NCBI RefSeq assembly: GCF_934371575.1
Contig: NZ_CAKRNY010000001.1
Location: forward strand, 1-64,000
Length of the DNA: 64,000 nt
Direction: 5' to 3'
DNA from: an uncultured Blautia sp.
GTDB taxonomy: Bacteria > Bacillota > Clostridia > Lachnospirales > Lachnospiraceae
The notes under the pieces were generated by a model that had not been told where the DNA came from, made no database searches, and saw only the letters and a program-made list of their open reading frames with translations. Shown here one piece after another: positions 1 through 7,419 of the stretch (position 1 is the first letter of the stretch; each line of letters begins with the position of its first letter). A program made the translations under genes and the position numbers.

Positions 1-1649
1 GCCTCATCAACGTCCTCATAAGCTCCAAGTTCTTCGTTGATCGGACGCTCTTTTGTGATTACCTGGCAAGGTCCGTTCGGATCCAGCTCGTTGGTAGCCT
101 TAGCATCCAACCATGAAACAGCACCGCAAAGTCCAAGTCTCTCCGGTGTAACAACACAAACGTGAGACGGGGAGAATGCCTGGCAAAGGATACAGCTGTA
201 GTATACATCTACAGACTCGTCAGTCAGGTTTGCAAGACGGTCATCACGTTTCTCGAAGATCGGAATAGCAACCTCATGACGGATTCTTGTACACTCAGCA
301 GGATCTGTGTAGATCACAACCTCGCACTTGTCAACAACTGCATCAAACTCATTTTTAACCTGAGAGTAAAGAACTTCACCAATATGTTTAATACGGAATC
401 CTGCATCAAATGCTGCGTGGCTGATACGGATACGCTGCATATCTCTCTGACCTGTGTGGTATACACCCTCAATACAGTTGATGTAGTTGTGGAATTTACG
501 CTCGATAACAGGCTCGAAGTCTGGCTGCATGTTCTTACCAGCAACTTTAACAACGTATGCAATGCTGTTCTTGCTTCCTTCTTCCATCTCATCAACTTCC
601 GGTCCTACAACTGTGATCTTGTGATCCTCGATCTCAGAAGCGTCACAGGTATGTACAAGCTCTGCACAGTCTACACGGGAACCATCAAACTCAACCTGCA
701 TATCTTTACGACGGATGATCTCACCCTCAAATGCAGATGCAAATGCAACAGGAATGTCAATGTTTGTGATCTTGATCTTGATGTCACGAGCTTCAAGAGA
801 TGTAGCATTGAATTTGCTTACATCTTCCTGAACAATAAGGCTCTTTGGTACACGGAAGATATTCTCTGTCTCGTTTGTGATTACAGGGAATCCAAGTGCA
901 ATAGCACCAGCTCCACATGCAACTACAACATCATCCAGCGGTCCGAATGCATTAACGAATGCCGGAACACGGTCCATTGTATATTTCATAAGTGTGCCTG
1001 CATCTCCAGGTGTTACGTTACCGAAGATCAGAGCTGCACGAAGTGCAACAGATACAACATGGATAACTGCTGTAACATCTTTTCCAAGAGGAATAACACG
1101 TACATTTGCTCCGGTGTTCATGCCAGCTTCTTTAACCTGGTCAATGATTCCGCCAACCAGTGTTACAAGAATACCCTGTGCCTGATAGCTCTTTACAAGT
1201 GCAACACCCTCTTCTACAGATGGAGCTGTTCCAAGGATAACGGCTACACCAGGGATATCGCCTGTTACAAGCGGTACACCAAGCTCACGGATCACAGCAT
1301 CTGCAAGATGGCCATAGCATGGCTCCTCATATGGTGTTGCTCCGTCGATATATTTCAGAACTTCGATGAACTCTGCGCAAAGTGCGGTAGCAATACCGGA
1401 CATGAATGCATCATTCAGTCTTTTTTCTCTTGTCATAAGAGTTTTTACAACGCCAAGAGCCTCTTTTAACTCTTTTAAGGTTGTAACCTTTGTTCCTGTT
1501 ACAGAATAGTAGCAAGGAAGGCTGTAAGCGGTATCAGGGAAGCTTACTGCTTTGTCTTCGCCATGCTGTGCGATGGCTGCATCAATAGCGCCCTCTGTTA
1601 ATCCATAAACAGCGTCATTTCCGCTGAATACTCTATCAAATAAAGTCAC
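1..1649 (-). CDS. acsB: CO-methylating acetyl-CoA synthase, partial (3' end outside window)
   Basis: This is the acetyl-CoA synthase subunit of the CODH/ACS complex. It joins CO, a methyl group from the corrinoid protein and CoA to form acetyl-CoA in the cytoplasm. About 549 residues are visible of a family length near 710-730. The A-cluster cysteines are seen at 486, 489, 498 and 508 (CxxC-x8-C-x9-C), exactly 20 residues earlier than the 506/509/518/528 ligands of the Moorella enzyme, followed by a GAVSW stretch. The start is GTG at 1649, with an AGGAGGT ribosome site 6-7 nt upstream; no ATG fits. It follows the cooC-like gene by 18 nt and is the last gene of the operon visible here. The C-terminal part lies beyond base 1. 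Confidence 0.97.
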   Translation of the reverse strand, partial: MTLFDRVFSGNDAVYGLTEGAIDAAIAQHGEDKAVSFPDTAYSLPCYYSVTGTKVTTLKELKEALGVVKTLMTREKRLNDAFMSGIATALCAEFIEVLKYIDGATPYEEPCYGHLADAVIRELGVPLVTGDIPGVAVILGTAPSVEEGVALVKSYQAQGILVTLVGGIIDQVKEAGMNTGANVRVIPLGKDVTAVIHVVSVALRAALIFGNVTPGDAGTLMKYTMDRVPAFVNAFGPLDDVVVACGAGAIALGFPVITNETENIFRVPKSLIVQEDVSKFNATSLEARDIKIKITNIDIPVAFASAFEGEIIRRKDMQVEFDGSRVDCAELVHTCDASEIEDHKITVVGPEVDEMEEGSKNSIAYVVKVAGKNMQPDFEPVIERKFHNYINCIEGVYHTGQRDMQRIRISHAAFDAGFRIKHIGEVLYSQVKNEFDAVVDKCEVVIYTDPAECTRIRHEVAIPIFEKRDDRLANLTDESVDVYYSCILCQAFSPSHVCVVTPERLGLCGAVSWLDAKATNELDPNGPCQVITKERPINEELGAYEDVDE

Positions 1650-1667
1650 TGTAGTACCTCCTATTAT

Positions 1668-2441
1668 TTACAGACTGTTTTCATTGTCTATCTTTTCTTT
1701 AATCTTTTTGATTTCTGCTGTTACAATCTCGCTGAAATCATAGGGAGATTTGCCCTGACGATCTGCGTCCATAACTTCCAGATTGTAATGGATCATTCCA
1801 AGAAGATCTTCTGCCGGAATTTTTGCTCTGACAAATTCTTCATCCTCAGCATTCCGGACTTTATTCGCAACCACCTTAACCTGGGTGATTCCAAGATCTT
1901 TCGCAAGACGTTTTACATTTTTGTAAGTCTGTACACTTCTTGCGCCTGGTTCGATCACTACAATAAATTCGTCCATGCTCTCCGTGGTACCCCGGCCCAG
2001 ATGCTCCAGACCGGCCTCCATGTCCATAATTACCACATCATCCCTGTGTACAACGAGGTTGCTGATAATTCTCTTTAACATAACATGTTCCGGACAGACA
2101 CATCCGCCTCCGCCCGTCTCCACGGTTCCAAGAACAAGCAGCTTTACACCATTACAAACCTTACCGTAGGTATCAGGGATATCATCCACCTTCGGGTTCA
2201 GTGTATAAAACTGATTCTGGCTGTTGGCTCCGGTACGCTCCTCTACCAGCTTACGCATTTTTGAAATAGGAACGATGGAATCCAGCGTTTCCTCATCGAA
2301 TCCAAGAGCCAGTCCAAGATTTGCATCCGGATCAACATCCGCTGCAAGAACATTTTTCCCTTCATCTGCATATAATCTGGCAAGTGTTGCCGCAAAAGTT
2401 GTCTTTCCTACTCCGCCTTTACCGGTTACTGCTATTTTCAT
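1668..2441 (-). CDS. cooC: CooC/AcsF-type nickel insertion ATPase (copy 1)
   Basis: A 257-aa MinD/SIMIBI-class ATPase of the CooC family, which loads nickel into CODH or, in the AcsF subtype, into acetyl-CoA synthase. The deviant Walker A GKGGVGKT lies at residues 7-14. The signature Cys-X-Cys pair of CooC dimers, thought to bind the metal, is at C114 and C116. The gene lies between acsA (24 nt upstream) and acsB (18 nt downstream). Position next to acsB suggests ACS maturation (inference); the paralogue at 4542-5312 sits on the other side of acsA. It could equally act on CODH, since sequence alone does not separate the two jobs. Confidence 0.93.
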   Translation of the reverse strand: MKIAVTGKGGVGKTTFAATLARLYADEGKNVLAADVDPDANLGLALGFDEETLDSIVPISKMRKLVEERTGANSQNQFYTLNPKVDDIPDTYGKVCNGVKLLVLGTVETGGGGCVCPEHVMLKRIISNLVVHRDDVVIMDMEAGLEHLGRGTTESMDEFIVVIEPGARSVQTYKNVKRLAKDLGITQVKVVANKVRNAEDEEFVRAKIPAEDLLGMIHYNLEVMDADRQGKSPYDFSEIVTAEIKKIKEKIDNENSL

Positions 2442-2465
2442 AAGTTAATCGCGCCTTTCTTTGGA

Positions 2466-4358
2466 TCAGATTCCGAGAGCGTCACGTTTCTCTTCGATTC
2501 TCGCAATCATAAGATCACCTAATTTATCAATATCTTTTTCAACTGTATATGCTGCTTCTACCCAGTCACGTACACCCTCTGTAAGAAGACCTGCAACCTC
2601 TGTAGAACCGGAAACATATGGGTCTACACCAAGATAGGTATCAAGACCTGTTGCTACTACATAGTTTCCAATGGAAACAGCCTTCTCAGACATCCACTCA
2701 GGAGCACATCCAACTACTGGAAGCTGGGAAATATTCAGTCCGGAATCCTTAGCAAGTTCTGAAGCAAGGATCATCATACGGCTGATATCTACGCAGGATC
2801 CCATATGTAATACTGGCGGGATATCTGCAAGCTCGCAAACACGTTTCAGACCAGCACCGCAAAGATCTTTTGCAGCTTTGTCCATAAGTCCTGCACGAGC
2901 AGCTGCCTGTGCGGAACATCCGGAAGCGATGATCACGATATCGTTTGCGATCAGTTTCTTCATAAGTTCGATGTGAGCTGTGTCAGGTCTGACCTTCGGG
3001 TTGTTACATCCAACCATAGCAACAGCACCACGGATAACACCAGATGTAATACACTCAAGGAGTGGCTTAGTGGTACCGGTCTCGTCTACCTGTGAGTTGG
3101 TAACACCATCAAGTGTCTTAACGATTGCTTCTACTGAGTAACCAACAGTTGCCTTATGCTTCATATCCGGGATATGTACAAGCTCCGGTTTTCTGTTCTT
3201 GAAGTTCTCGCATGCAAGTTTTACGATCTGTTTTGCTTTTTCTCCTGCGGTTCCAGCATCAAATTCAATGAAATCGGAATCTGGCATCTGGCAGATTGGA
3301 GAAGTTGTGATAAATTTTGTATGGAAGCATTTGGAAAGAGGTCCAAGTGCCGGGAAAATACACTGAACGTCAACTACGATTGCCTCACAGGCACCTGTCA
3401 GTACAACGTTCTCCTGCTGTAAGAAGTTACCAGCCATCGGAATACCGCGACGCATTGCAACCTCATTAGATGTACAACATACTCCGGAAACAGTGATTCC
3501 CTTAGCACCCATGGATTTCGCATAGTCGATCATCTCTTTGCTGTCTGCATACTCACAGATCATCTCAGAAAGACTCGGGTCATGTCCATGAACAACGATG
3601 TTTACATTTTCTGCATTCATAACACCAAGGTTAGCCTCGGTATCGATTGGCTTCGGAGTTCCGAAAAGGACATCGGAGAACTCAGTTCCGCACATGGAAC
3701 CGCCCCATCCATCGGAAAGACCGTTACGAAGTGCCTGACGGATCAGAGCCTCTGGTTTGCTTGTGTTACCCATATGAGTCATATGAAGTGCACAGGAAAC
3801 CTCACGGTCGATTGCTCTTGGCTCAATTCCAGCTACATGCCACAGATCCTGTGTATGCTGAGGTGCTCTCTTGAGCCATCTGGAAAAGCCTCTGATCTTT
3901 CCGTACTCTTCCTGAGCAAGATCAGACATTTCATGAGCAAGATCATAGATATCTTTGCCTTCTGTCTCAACGCCCCACTCTTTTGCGATACGGATCAGTT
4001 TCTCTGGATCTTTTACCTGATAATCGCCACCCTCTTTTGCATGTCCAAGTGTAATACAGATCTCACGGCCATGATCAGAATGTGTAGCTGCGCCGCCTGC
4101 TGTAAAACGAAGGAAGTTTCTTCCTACGATACCATGTACATCACATCCACAGATACCTCTCGGTGCCTTTGGAGTAATACGGCACGGACCCATAGAACAG
4201 ATTCGGCAGCAAACACCCTGCTCACCGAATTTACAGTGTGGAGTCTGATTCTTAACACGCATCTGCCAGGAATCAGCGCCTACCTTTTCGCCAGTCTCAA
4301 GAAGACGGGCTGTGGCAGCTTCGAATTCTTCCACTGTAGTTAATTTGAATTCACTCAT
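2466..4358 (-). CDS. acsA: Anaerobic carbon monoxide dehydrogenase catalytic subunit
   Basis: A 630-aa Ni-Fe-S CO dehydrogenase (CooS/AcsA) that interconverts CO2 and CO and feeds CO to AcsB. Near the N terminus C42 and C50 match the D-cluster ligands, and C51, C54, C59 and C72 match the B-cluster ligands, spaced as in characterised homodimeric CODHs. Later motifs include an HGHDP segment (C-cluster His), a CCTSNE segment and a GCSAQAA segment. Length is normal. A GAGGAGGT ribosome site lies about 6 nt before the ATG. The 183-nt gap upstream, unusual inside this operon, holds a GC-rich hairpin. The two cooC genes flank it. Confidence 0.97.
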   Translation of the reverse strand: MSEFKLTTVEEFEAATARLLETGEKVGADSWQMRVKNQTPHCKFGEQGVCCRICSMGPCRITPKAPRGICGCDVHGIVGRNFLRFTAGGAATHSDHGREICITLGHAKEGGDYQVKDPEKLIRIAKEWGVETEGKDIYDLAHEMSDLAQEEYGKIRGFSRWLKRAPQHTQDLWHVAGIEPRAIDREVSCALHMTHMGNTSKPEALIRQALRNGLSDGWGGSMCGTEFSDVLFGTPKPIDTEANLGVMNAENVNIVVHGHDPSLSEMICEYADSKEMIDYAKSMGAKGITVSGVCCTSNEVAMRRGIPMAGNFLQQENVVLTGACEAIVVDVQCIFPALGPLSKCFHTKFITTSPICQMPDSDFIEFDAGTAGEKAKQIVKLACENFKNRKPELVHIPDMKHKATVGYSVEAIVKTLDGVTNSQVDETGTTKPLLECITSGVIRGAVAMVGCNNPKVRPDTAHIELMKKLIANDIVIIASGCSAQAAARAGLMDKAAKDLCGAGLKRVCELADIPPVLHMGSCVDISRMMILASELAKDSGLNISQLPVVGCAPEWMSEKAVSIGNYVVATGLDTYLGVDPYVSGSTEVAGLLTEGVRDWVEAAYTVEKDIDKLGDLMIARIEEKRDALGI

Positions 4359-4459
4359 TGTTGACCTCCTCTAAGCATATGTTACTTTAAATAGTTTTTT
4401 GTTTTTCCGATAAACGGAACCCATCCCCTCCCATGGGATAATTTTCTGCTAAAAATATC

Positions 4460-4482
4460 GCAGCAGGATATCCGCCTGCTGC
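4460..4482 (-). terminator. Hairpin in the acsA-cooC gap, possible partial terminator or processing site
   Basis: A perfect 8-bp GC-rich stem (GCAGCAGG/CCTGCTGC, 7-nt loop) lies in the only long gap inside the CODH operon. On the minus strand it is followed by GATATTTTTAG, an interrupted U-rich tract, so termination may be weak. It could tune the ratio of acsA to the upstream genes or stabilise the acsA message (inference). Confidence 0.5.
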
Positions 4483-4541
4483 GGTTTCTTTATGCAGTTT
4501 ATATCTTCATGCTACATATTATGCATGCAATGGGGATTCAT

Positions 4542-5312
4542 TTATAAATCAAGCTTGTCTACAATTTCATGAAGAGCAATCTTCACCGGATTGTCTTCCG
4601 GAAGGTCTACAGTCGGTCTGCCTTCGCAGTCATACTCGTAAACCGTTTCATCCTGTGGTACAACCCCCAGTAGATCAAGTCCCTGATTTTTAATTTCTTC
4701 TTTAATTCCATCGTTCAGCTTTCCGCCAGGAGCACGATTGATAATAAGCCCCACCTTATTCGGGCGCATATCACATTCCTTAATAAGCTCTGCAATACGA
4801 CCAACCGCCTGTACGCCTCTTCTGGAGCAGTCACTGACCAGAATTGCTGTCTGCATGGACGGAAGAACACCTCTGCTGATGTGTTCCATACCAGCCTCGT
4901 TATCAACAACAATATATGGATAATTATTCTGATATTTGGCAAGCTGTGTCTGAAGAAGTCCATTCACAAAGCAATAGCAGCCTTTTCCCTGAGTTCTGCC
5001 CATAACAAGGAGATCAAAATCATCATCCTCAACCAGAGCATCTTCAAAACGTCTCTCAGCATAATCAGCCTTGGACATTCCGGCAGGAATAGGATTCTCA
5101 CTTGAAAGCTCAGCACGGGCAATTTCCTCCCTGACATCGCCAAGTGTAGTCTCCACTTTAACACCAAGAACCTCATTCAGATTCGAGTTTGCATCAGCAT
5201 CTACTGCAAGGATCGGACCTTTGCCCTTTTCACAGAGATACTGAATCAGCATTCCGCATAATGTAGTTTTTCCAACGCCGCCTTTACCTGCGACAGCAAT
5301 TACATGTGCCAT
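4542..5312 (-). CDS. cooC: CooC-type nickel insertion ATPase (copy 2)
   Basis: A 256-aa CooC-family ATPase. The P-loop GKGGVGKT is at 9-16 and the CxC metal pair is C112/C114 within GKGCYCF. It is clearly diverged from the copy at 1668-2441, so this is not a recent duplication. I chose ATG at 5312 (protein start MAHVIAV); the frame stays open to a TTG at 5336, but that codon overlaps the AGGAGG ribosome site. The spacing from AGGAGG to the chosen ATG is long (about 14 nt), so the start is slightly uncertain. It follows metF and precedes acsA. Likely role: nickel delivery to the CODH C-cluster (family knowledge plus position). Confidence 0.92.
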   Translation of the reverse strand: MAHVIAVAGKGGVGKTTLCGMLIQYLCEKGKGPILAVDADANSNLNEVLGVKVETTLGDVREEIARAELSSENPIPAGMSKADYAERRFEDALVEDDDFDLLVMGRTQGKGCYCFVNGLLQTQLAKYQNNYPYIVVDNEAGMEHISRGVLPSMQTAILVSDCSRRGVQAVGRIAELIKECDMRPNKVGLIINRAPGGKLNDGIKEEIKNQGLDLLGVVPQDETVYEYDCEGRPTVDLPEDNPVKIALHEIVDKLDL

Positions 5313-5357
5313 AATATAATCAATTGCCTCCTGCAAAAAATTTAAGTCAAAAAACGA

Positions 5358-6290
5358 TCAAATTAAAGTACGAAGTCCGGATCTGTCAATGATCTCGGAT
5401 ACATCTTTCCATTTATTCAGCGCATACAGATGAATGCCATCTACACCAAGGGCACGGTACTCATCAATCTGTCTGATCGTGTACTCAATTCCCTCTTCTT
5501 TAAATCTTTTGATCTTATCATCATAGAACAGATCAAATGGTTTACCATCAGCATCTTTAGCTGTAAACGGATTCGGGAACAGCCAGTTTCTGGAAATAAG
5601 CCTGCAAAGCTCACGATCCATTACACAGCCGTTACGGGAAAGTGCCATATTGATTGTAGCGGACATGTCAAGGATCGGCATTACGCCAACGTCTACAGGC
5701 ATTGTAACACCAGCCTCACGAATTGCATCCAGCCAGTATTTAAACTGCTCCATGTCCCAGCAAAGCTGCGTCATAATGTAATCTGCACCGTTGTCCTGTT
5801 TCTGTCTCAGAACTGCAATATCTGCATCAAGACTACGGCATGAAATATGTCCCTCCGGAGATCCCGCAACTGCAATCTCAAATTTGTCACCAAATTCATC
5901 GCGAACAAATTTCACAAGATCTGTGGCGTAGTTAAAATCACCGCAGGTTGTCGTCTCACCAAGGGGAATATCCCCACGAAGTGCGAGCATATGATCCACA
6001 CCCTCTGCAAGGTACTGATCCAGCTGCTCTTTGATTCCCTCTTTTGTGTTTTTGATTACTGTGAAATGAGTAACAGGAATTGCTCCCGCCTTCCTGATCA
6101 TCTGGCATACTTCTCTGTTAGCGCCAACATTTCCACCCCCTGCACCATAGGTACAGGAAATATACTCTGGTTTGTACTTCATCAGATGATCGATCGTTCC
6201 GGGAAGGTTTGTCATGCCTTTCTCTGTCTTCGGCGGGAAAAGTTCAAAAGACAAGAGCATTCTTTCCCTCATCGCTTCTGACAATTTCAT
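5358..6290 (-). CDS. metF: 5,10-methylenetetrahydrofolate reductase
   Basis: A 310-aa TIM-barrel flavoprotein that reduces methylene-THF to methyl-THF, the last step of the methyl branch before transfer to the corrinoid protein. The N-terminal family motif SFELFPPKTEKG is at 14-25, and the folate/FAD regions (CTYGAGGG, VTHF, LALRGD) are clear. A GGAGGT ribosome site fits the ATG. In many acetogens MetF works with a separate iron-sulfur partner, MetV, and is encoded beside it. No metV-like gene is next to it here; the upstream neighbour is cooT, 77 nt away. The electron donor therefore cannot be told from this window. Confidence 0.95.
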   Translation of the reverse strand: MKLSEAMRERMLLSFELFPPKTEKGMTNLPGTIDHLMKYKPEYISCTYGAGGGNVGANREVCQMIRKAGAIPVTHFTVIKNTKEGIKEQLDQYLAEGVDHMLALRGDIPLGETTTCGDFNYATDLVKFVRDEFGDKFEIAVAGSPEGHISCRSLDADIAVLRQKQDNGADYIMTQLCWDMEQFKYWLDAIREAGVTMPVDVGVMPILDMSATINMALSRNGCVMDRELCRLISRNWLFPNPFTAKDADGKPFDLFYDDKIKRFKEEGIEYTIRQIDEYRALGVDGIHLYALNKWKDVSEIIDRSGLRTLI

Positions 6291-6367
6291 AATTACATAC
6301 CTCCACGTATTAGTAATTGTATTCTAAAGGCTATTGCCTCAAGATCTTATAAATGTCCAAGCTGATT

Positions 6368-6550
6368 TCAGTCACATTTCACTTTAACGATGCTGTTGGC
6401 GAGATCTACCATAAGAATAGTCCCTTCCACAACTCTCTCGTCACCCATAATATCACGAAGAATAAGTTTATCCCCATCTACATTAATGCGGCTTACATTC
6501 TTGAAAATTACAGATTCGTCATTATCTTTATATACTGTAGCTAAACACAT
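6368..6550 (-). CDS. cooT: CooT-family small nickel-binding protein
   Basis: A 60-aa protein starting MCLATVYK. CooT-family proteins are dimers that bind Ni(II) through Cys2 and help CODH maturation; Cys2 is present and is the only cysteine. The rest is short beta-strand-like sequence ending VDLANSIVKVKCD. It lies 12 nt after the His-rich gene and upstream of metF, cooC and acsA, which supports a nickel-supply role for CODH/ACS (established for the family, inferred here). Confidence 0.85.
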   Translation of the reverse strand: MCLATVYKDNDESVIFKNVSRINVDGDKLILRDIMGDERVVEGTILMVDLANSIVKVKCD

Positions 6551-6562
6551 AACATTGCCTCC

Positions 6563-6958
6563 TTATTTCATTTCCTCTTTCACAAGAGTCAAAGCAAGGC
6601 CAAGGCGCATATTTCCTTTCTGAAAATCGGAAACACTCTCTTTAATGGTCTTCGCAGCAGCATCCATTCCCAGCTTCGCCAGATTATCTGCCATCTGGTC
6701 AAGTTCAGCTGCATGATGCTCATTGTGCTGCAGCATGTAGGTAAGAAGAGCTACTGTCTCATTCTTGCAGTCTCCCCCCTGACATCCGCCGCAGTCAGTA
6801 CTGCAGCTCTGACCTTCAGTATGTGTATGGTCATGGTCTTCGGACCCGTCATGAGAATGTGAATGAGTATGACTTACGCCATCAGCATGAGTATGCTCAT
6901 GGGTATGTTCATGTCCATGATGGATCAAATTACCGTTTTCATCTTTGATCAAATGCAT
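6563..6958 (-). CDS. Histidine-rich metal-binding protein, first gene of the CODH/ACS operon
   Basis: A 131-aa two-part protein. Residues 2-46 carry 15 histidines, mostly as alternating HxH, followed by a cysteine cluster at C52, C56, C59 and C64. Residues 67-131 look like a helical domain containing an HNEHHAAELDQM segment. I do not assign a named family. Histidine-rich tails occur in nickel chaperones and stores (CooJ, HypB, SlyD), and the position directly before cooT and two cooC genes makes nickel storage or delivery the best guess; zinc or cobalt handling is possible. The ATG at 6958 has an AAGGAG site, preceded by a 7-bp hairpin (6972-6992). Confidence 0.8.
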   Translation of the reverse strand: MHLIKDENGNLIHHGHEHTHEHTHADGVSHTHSHSHDGSEDHDHTHTEGQSCSTDCGGCQGGDCKNETVALLTYMLQHNEHHAAELDQMADNLAKLGMDAAAKTIKESVSDFQKGNMRLGLALTLVKEEMK

Positions 6959-6971
6959 AAAATTACTCCTT

Positions 6972-6992
6972 TCTGCCTGTTAACAAGGCAGA
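6972..6992 (-). promoter_or_regulatory. Hairpin directly before the ribosome site of the first acs-operon gene
   Basis: TCTGCCT and AGGCAGA form a 7-bp stem with a 7-nt loop ending 1-2 nt before the AAGGAG ribosome site of the His-rich gene. The preceding AGTCTGCC belongs to a direct repeat of a segment near the transcript start (7157-7170, TGTCATAAGTCTGC), so two copies of AGTCTGC could compete for the same GGCAGA. The function is inferred only. Confidence 0.45.
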
Positions 6993-7037
6993 CTTTTTAT
7001 GACACAAATAGTATCTGCAGATTCATTTCAAAACACG

Positions 7038-7063
7038 AAAAAAGCTCACGCGGGTGACGTGAG
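7038..7063 (-). terminator. Intrinsic terminator-like hairpin inside the acs-operon leader (candidate attenuator)
   Basis: CTCACG/CGTGAG stem with a possible extra G-U pair and a short loop, followed on the minus strand by CTTTTTTCG. It lies about 125 nt after the predicted transcription start and about 80 nt before the first gene, so it should stop operon transcription unless relieved. Confidence 0.65.
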
Positions 7064-7186
7064 TATGGAAGACGAGGTTTTACTTTCCCCTTTTAATGAG
7101 ATTCCGCTTATCTCCATATCATGCATAGCGCTATTCCTTTCCTCTACCTGAAAAGTGCAGACTTATGACATAAATTTATCAATTTT
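7064..7186 (-). ncRNA. Structured 5' leader of the CODH/ACS operon, unidentified (candidate riboswitch or attenuator)
   Basis: From the predicted start near 7186 the transcript runs about 120 nt before a terminator hairpin. By eye, GGTAGAGGA (7149-7141) can pair with TCGTCTTCC (7075-7067) at 7 of 9 positions, closing a segment that holds the hairpin GAGAT/ATCTC (7114-7098, loop AAGCGGA) and the self-complementary TAGCGCTA. I compared it from memory with TPP, cobalamin, lysine, SAM-I, purine, THF, ZTP, Moco, NiCo, c-di-GMP and T-box classes and it matches none convincingly. The ligand or effector is unknown. Confidence 0.45.
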
Positions 7187-7192
7187 TTCTTT

Positions 7193-7221
7193 ATTATACA
7201 TCCTTTCTCATAGATACGCAA
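7193..7221 (-). promoter_or_regulatory. Promoter of the CODH/ACS operon
   Basis: TTGCGT (-35, 7216-7221), 17-bp spacer, TATAAT (-10, 7193-7198), reading leftwards. The only good sigma-70-type promoter seen before the seven minus-strand genes. The predicted start is near 7186. The rest of 7222-7355 is AT-rich divergent intergenic DNA in which I see no gene. Confidence 0.75.
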
Positions 7222-7378
7222 GGAAATTATTATAAAATTTTACCAAATTTCAATGCTTTACCACAAGAATATATGTTTTAATTTTTGTGCAATTTTATCA
7301 GTTTTTTCAAAGGTTTGTCTAAATATTAACAACCACTCTTTTAAATAAAAAACAGGTGAATGTTTTGTAATTATATGG

Positions 7379-7384
7379 TATAAT
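7379..7384 (+). promoter_or_regulatory. Probable -10 element of the aldo/keto reductase gene
   Basis: A consensus TATAAT 36 nt before the TTG start codon. No good -35 is seen at 17 bp (GTGAAT), so only the -10 box is called. Confidence 0.45.
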
Positions 7385-7419
7385 AATCAAAGTTTATTTT
7401 TAGTGAGGAGGAATTATCT

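Noticed and set aside
162..1469. 435-codon open frame on the plus strand
   Set aside because: It is antisense to acsB, which is certain from the A-cluster motif; the peptide is Cys/Asn-rich with no domain.
3582..4343. 253-codon open frame on the plus strand
   Set aside because: Antisense to acsA; no ribosome site and atypical composition.
7064..7186. NiCo, cobalamin or THF riboswitch before the acs operon
   Set aside because: The conserved sequence blocks I know for these classes (for example the GCCACTG core of cobalamin) are not visible.
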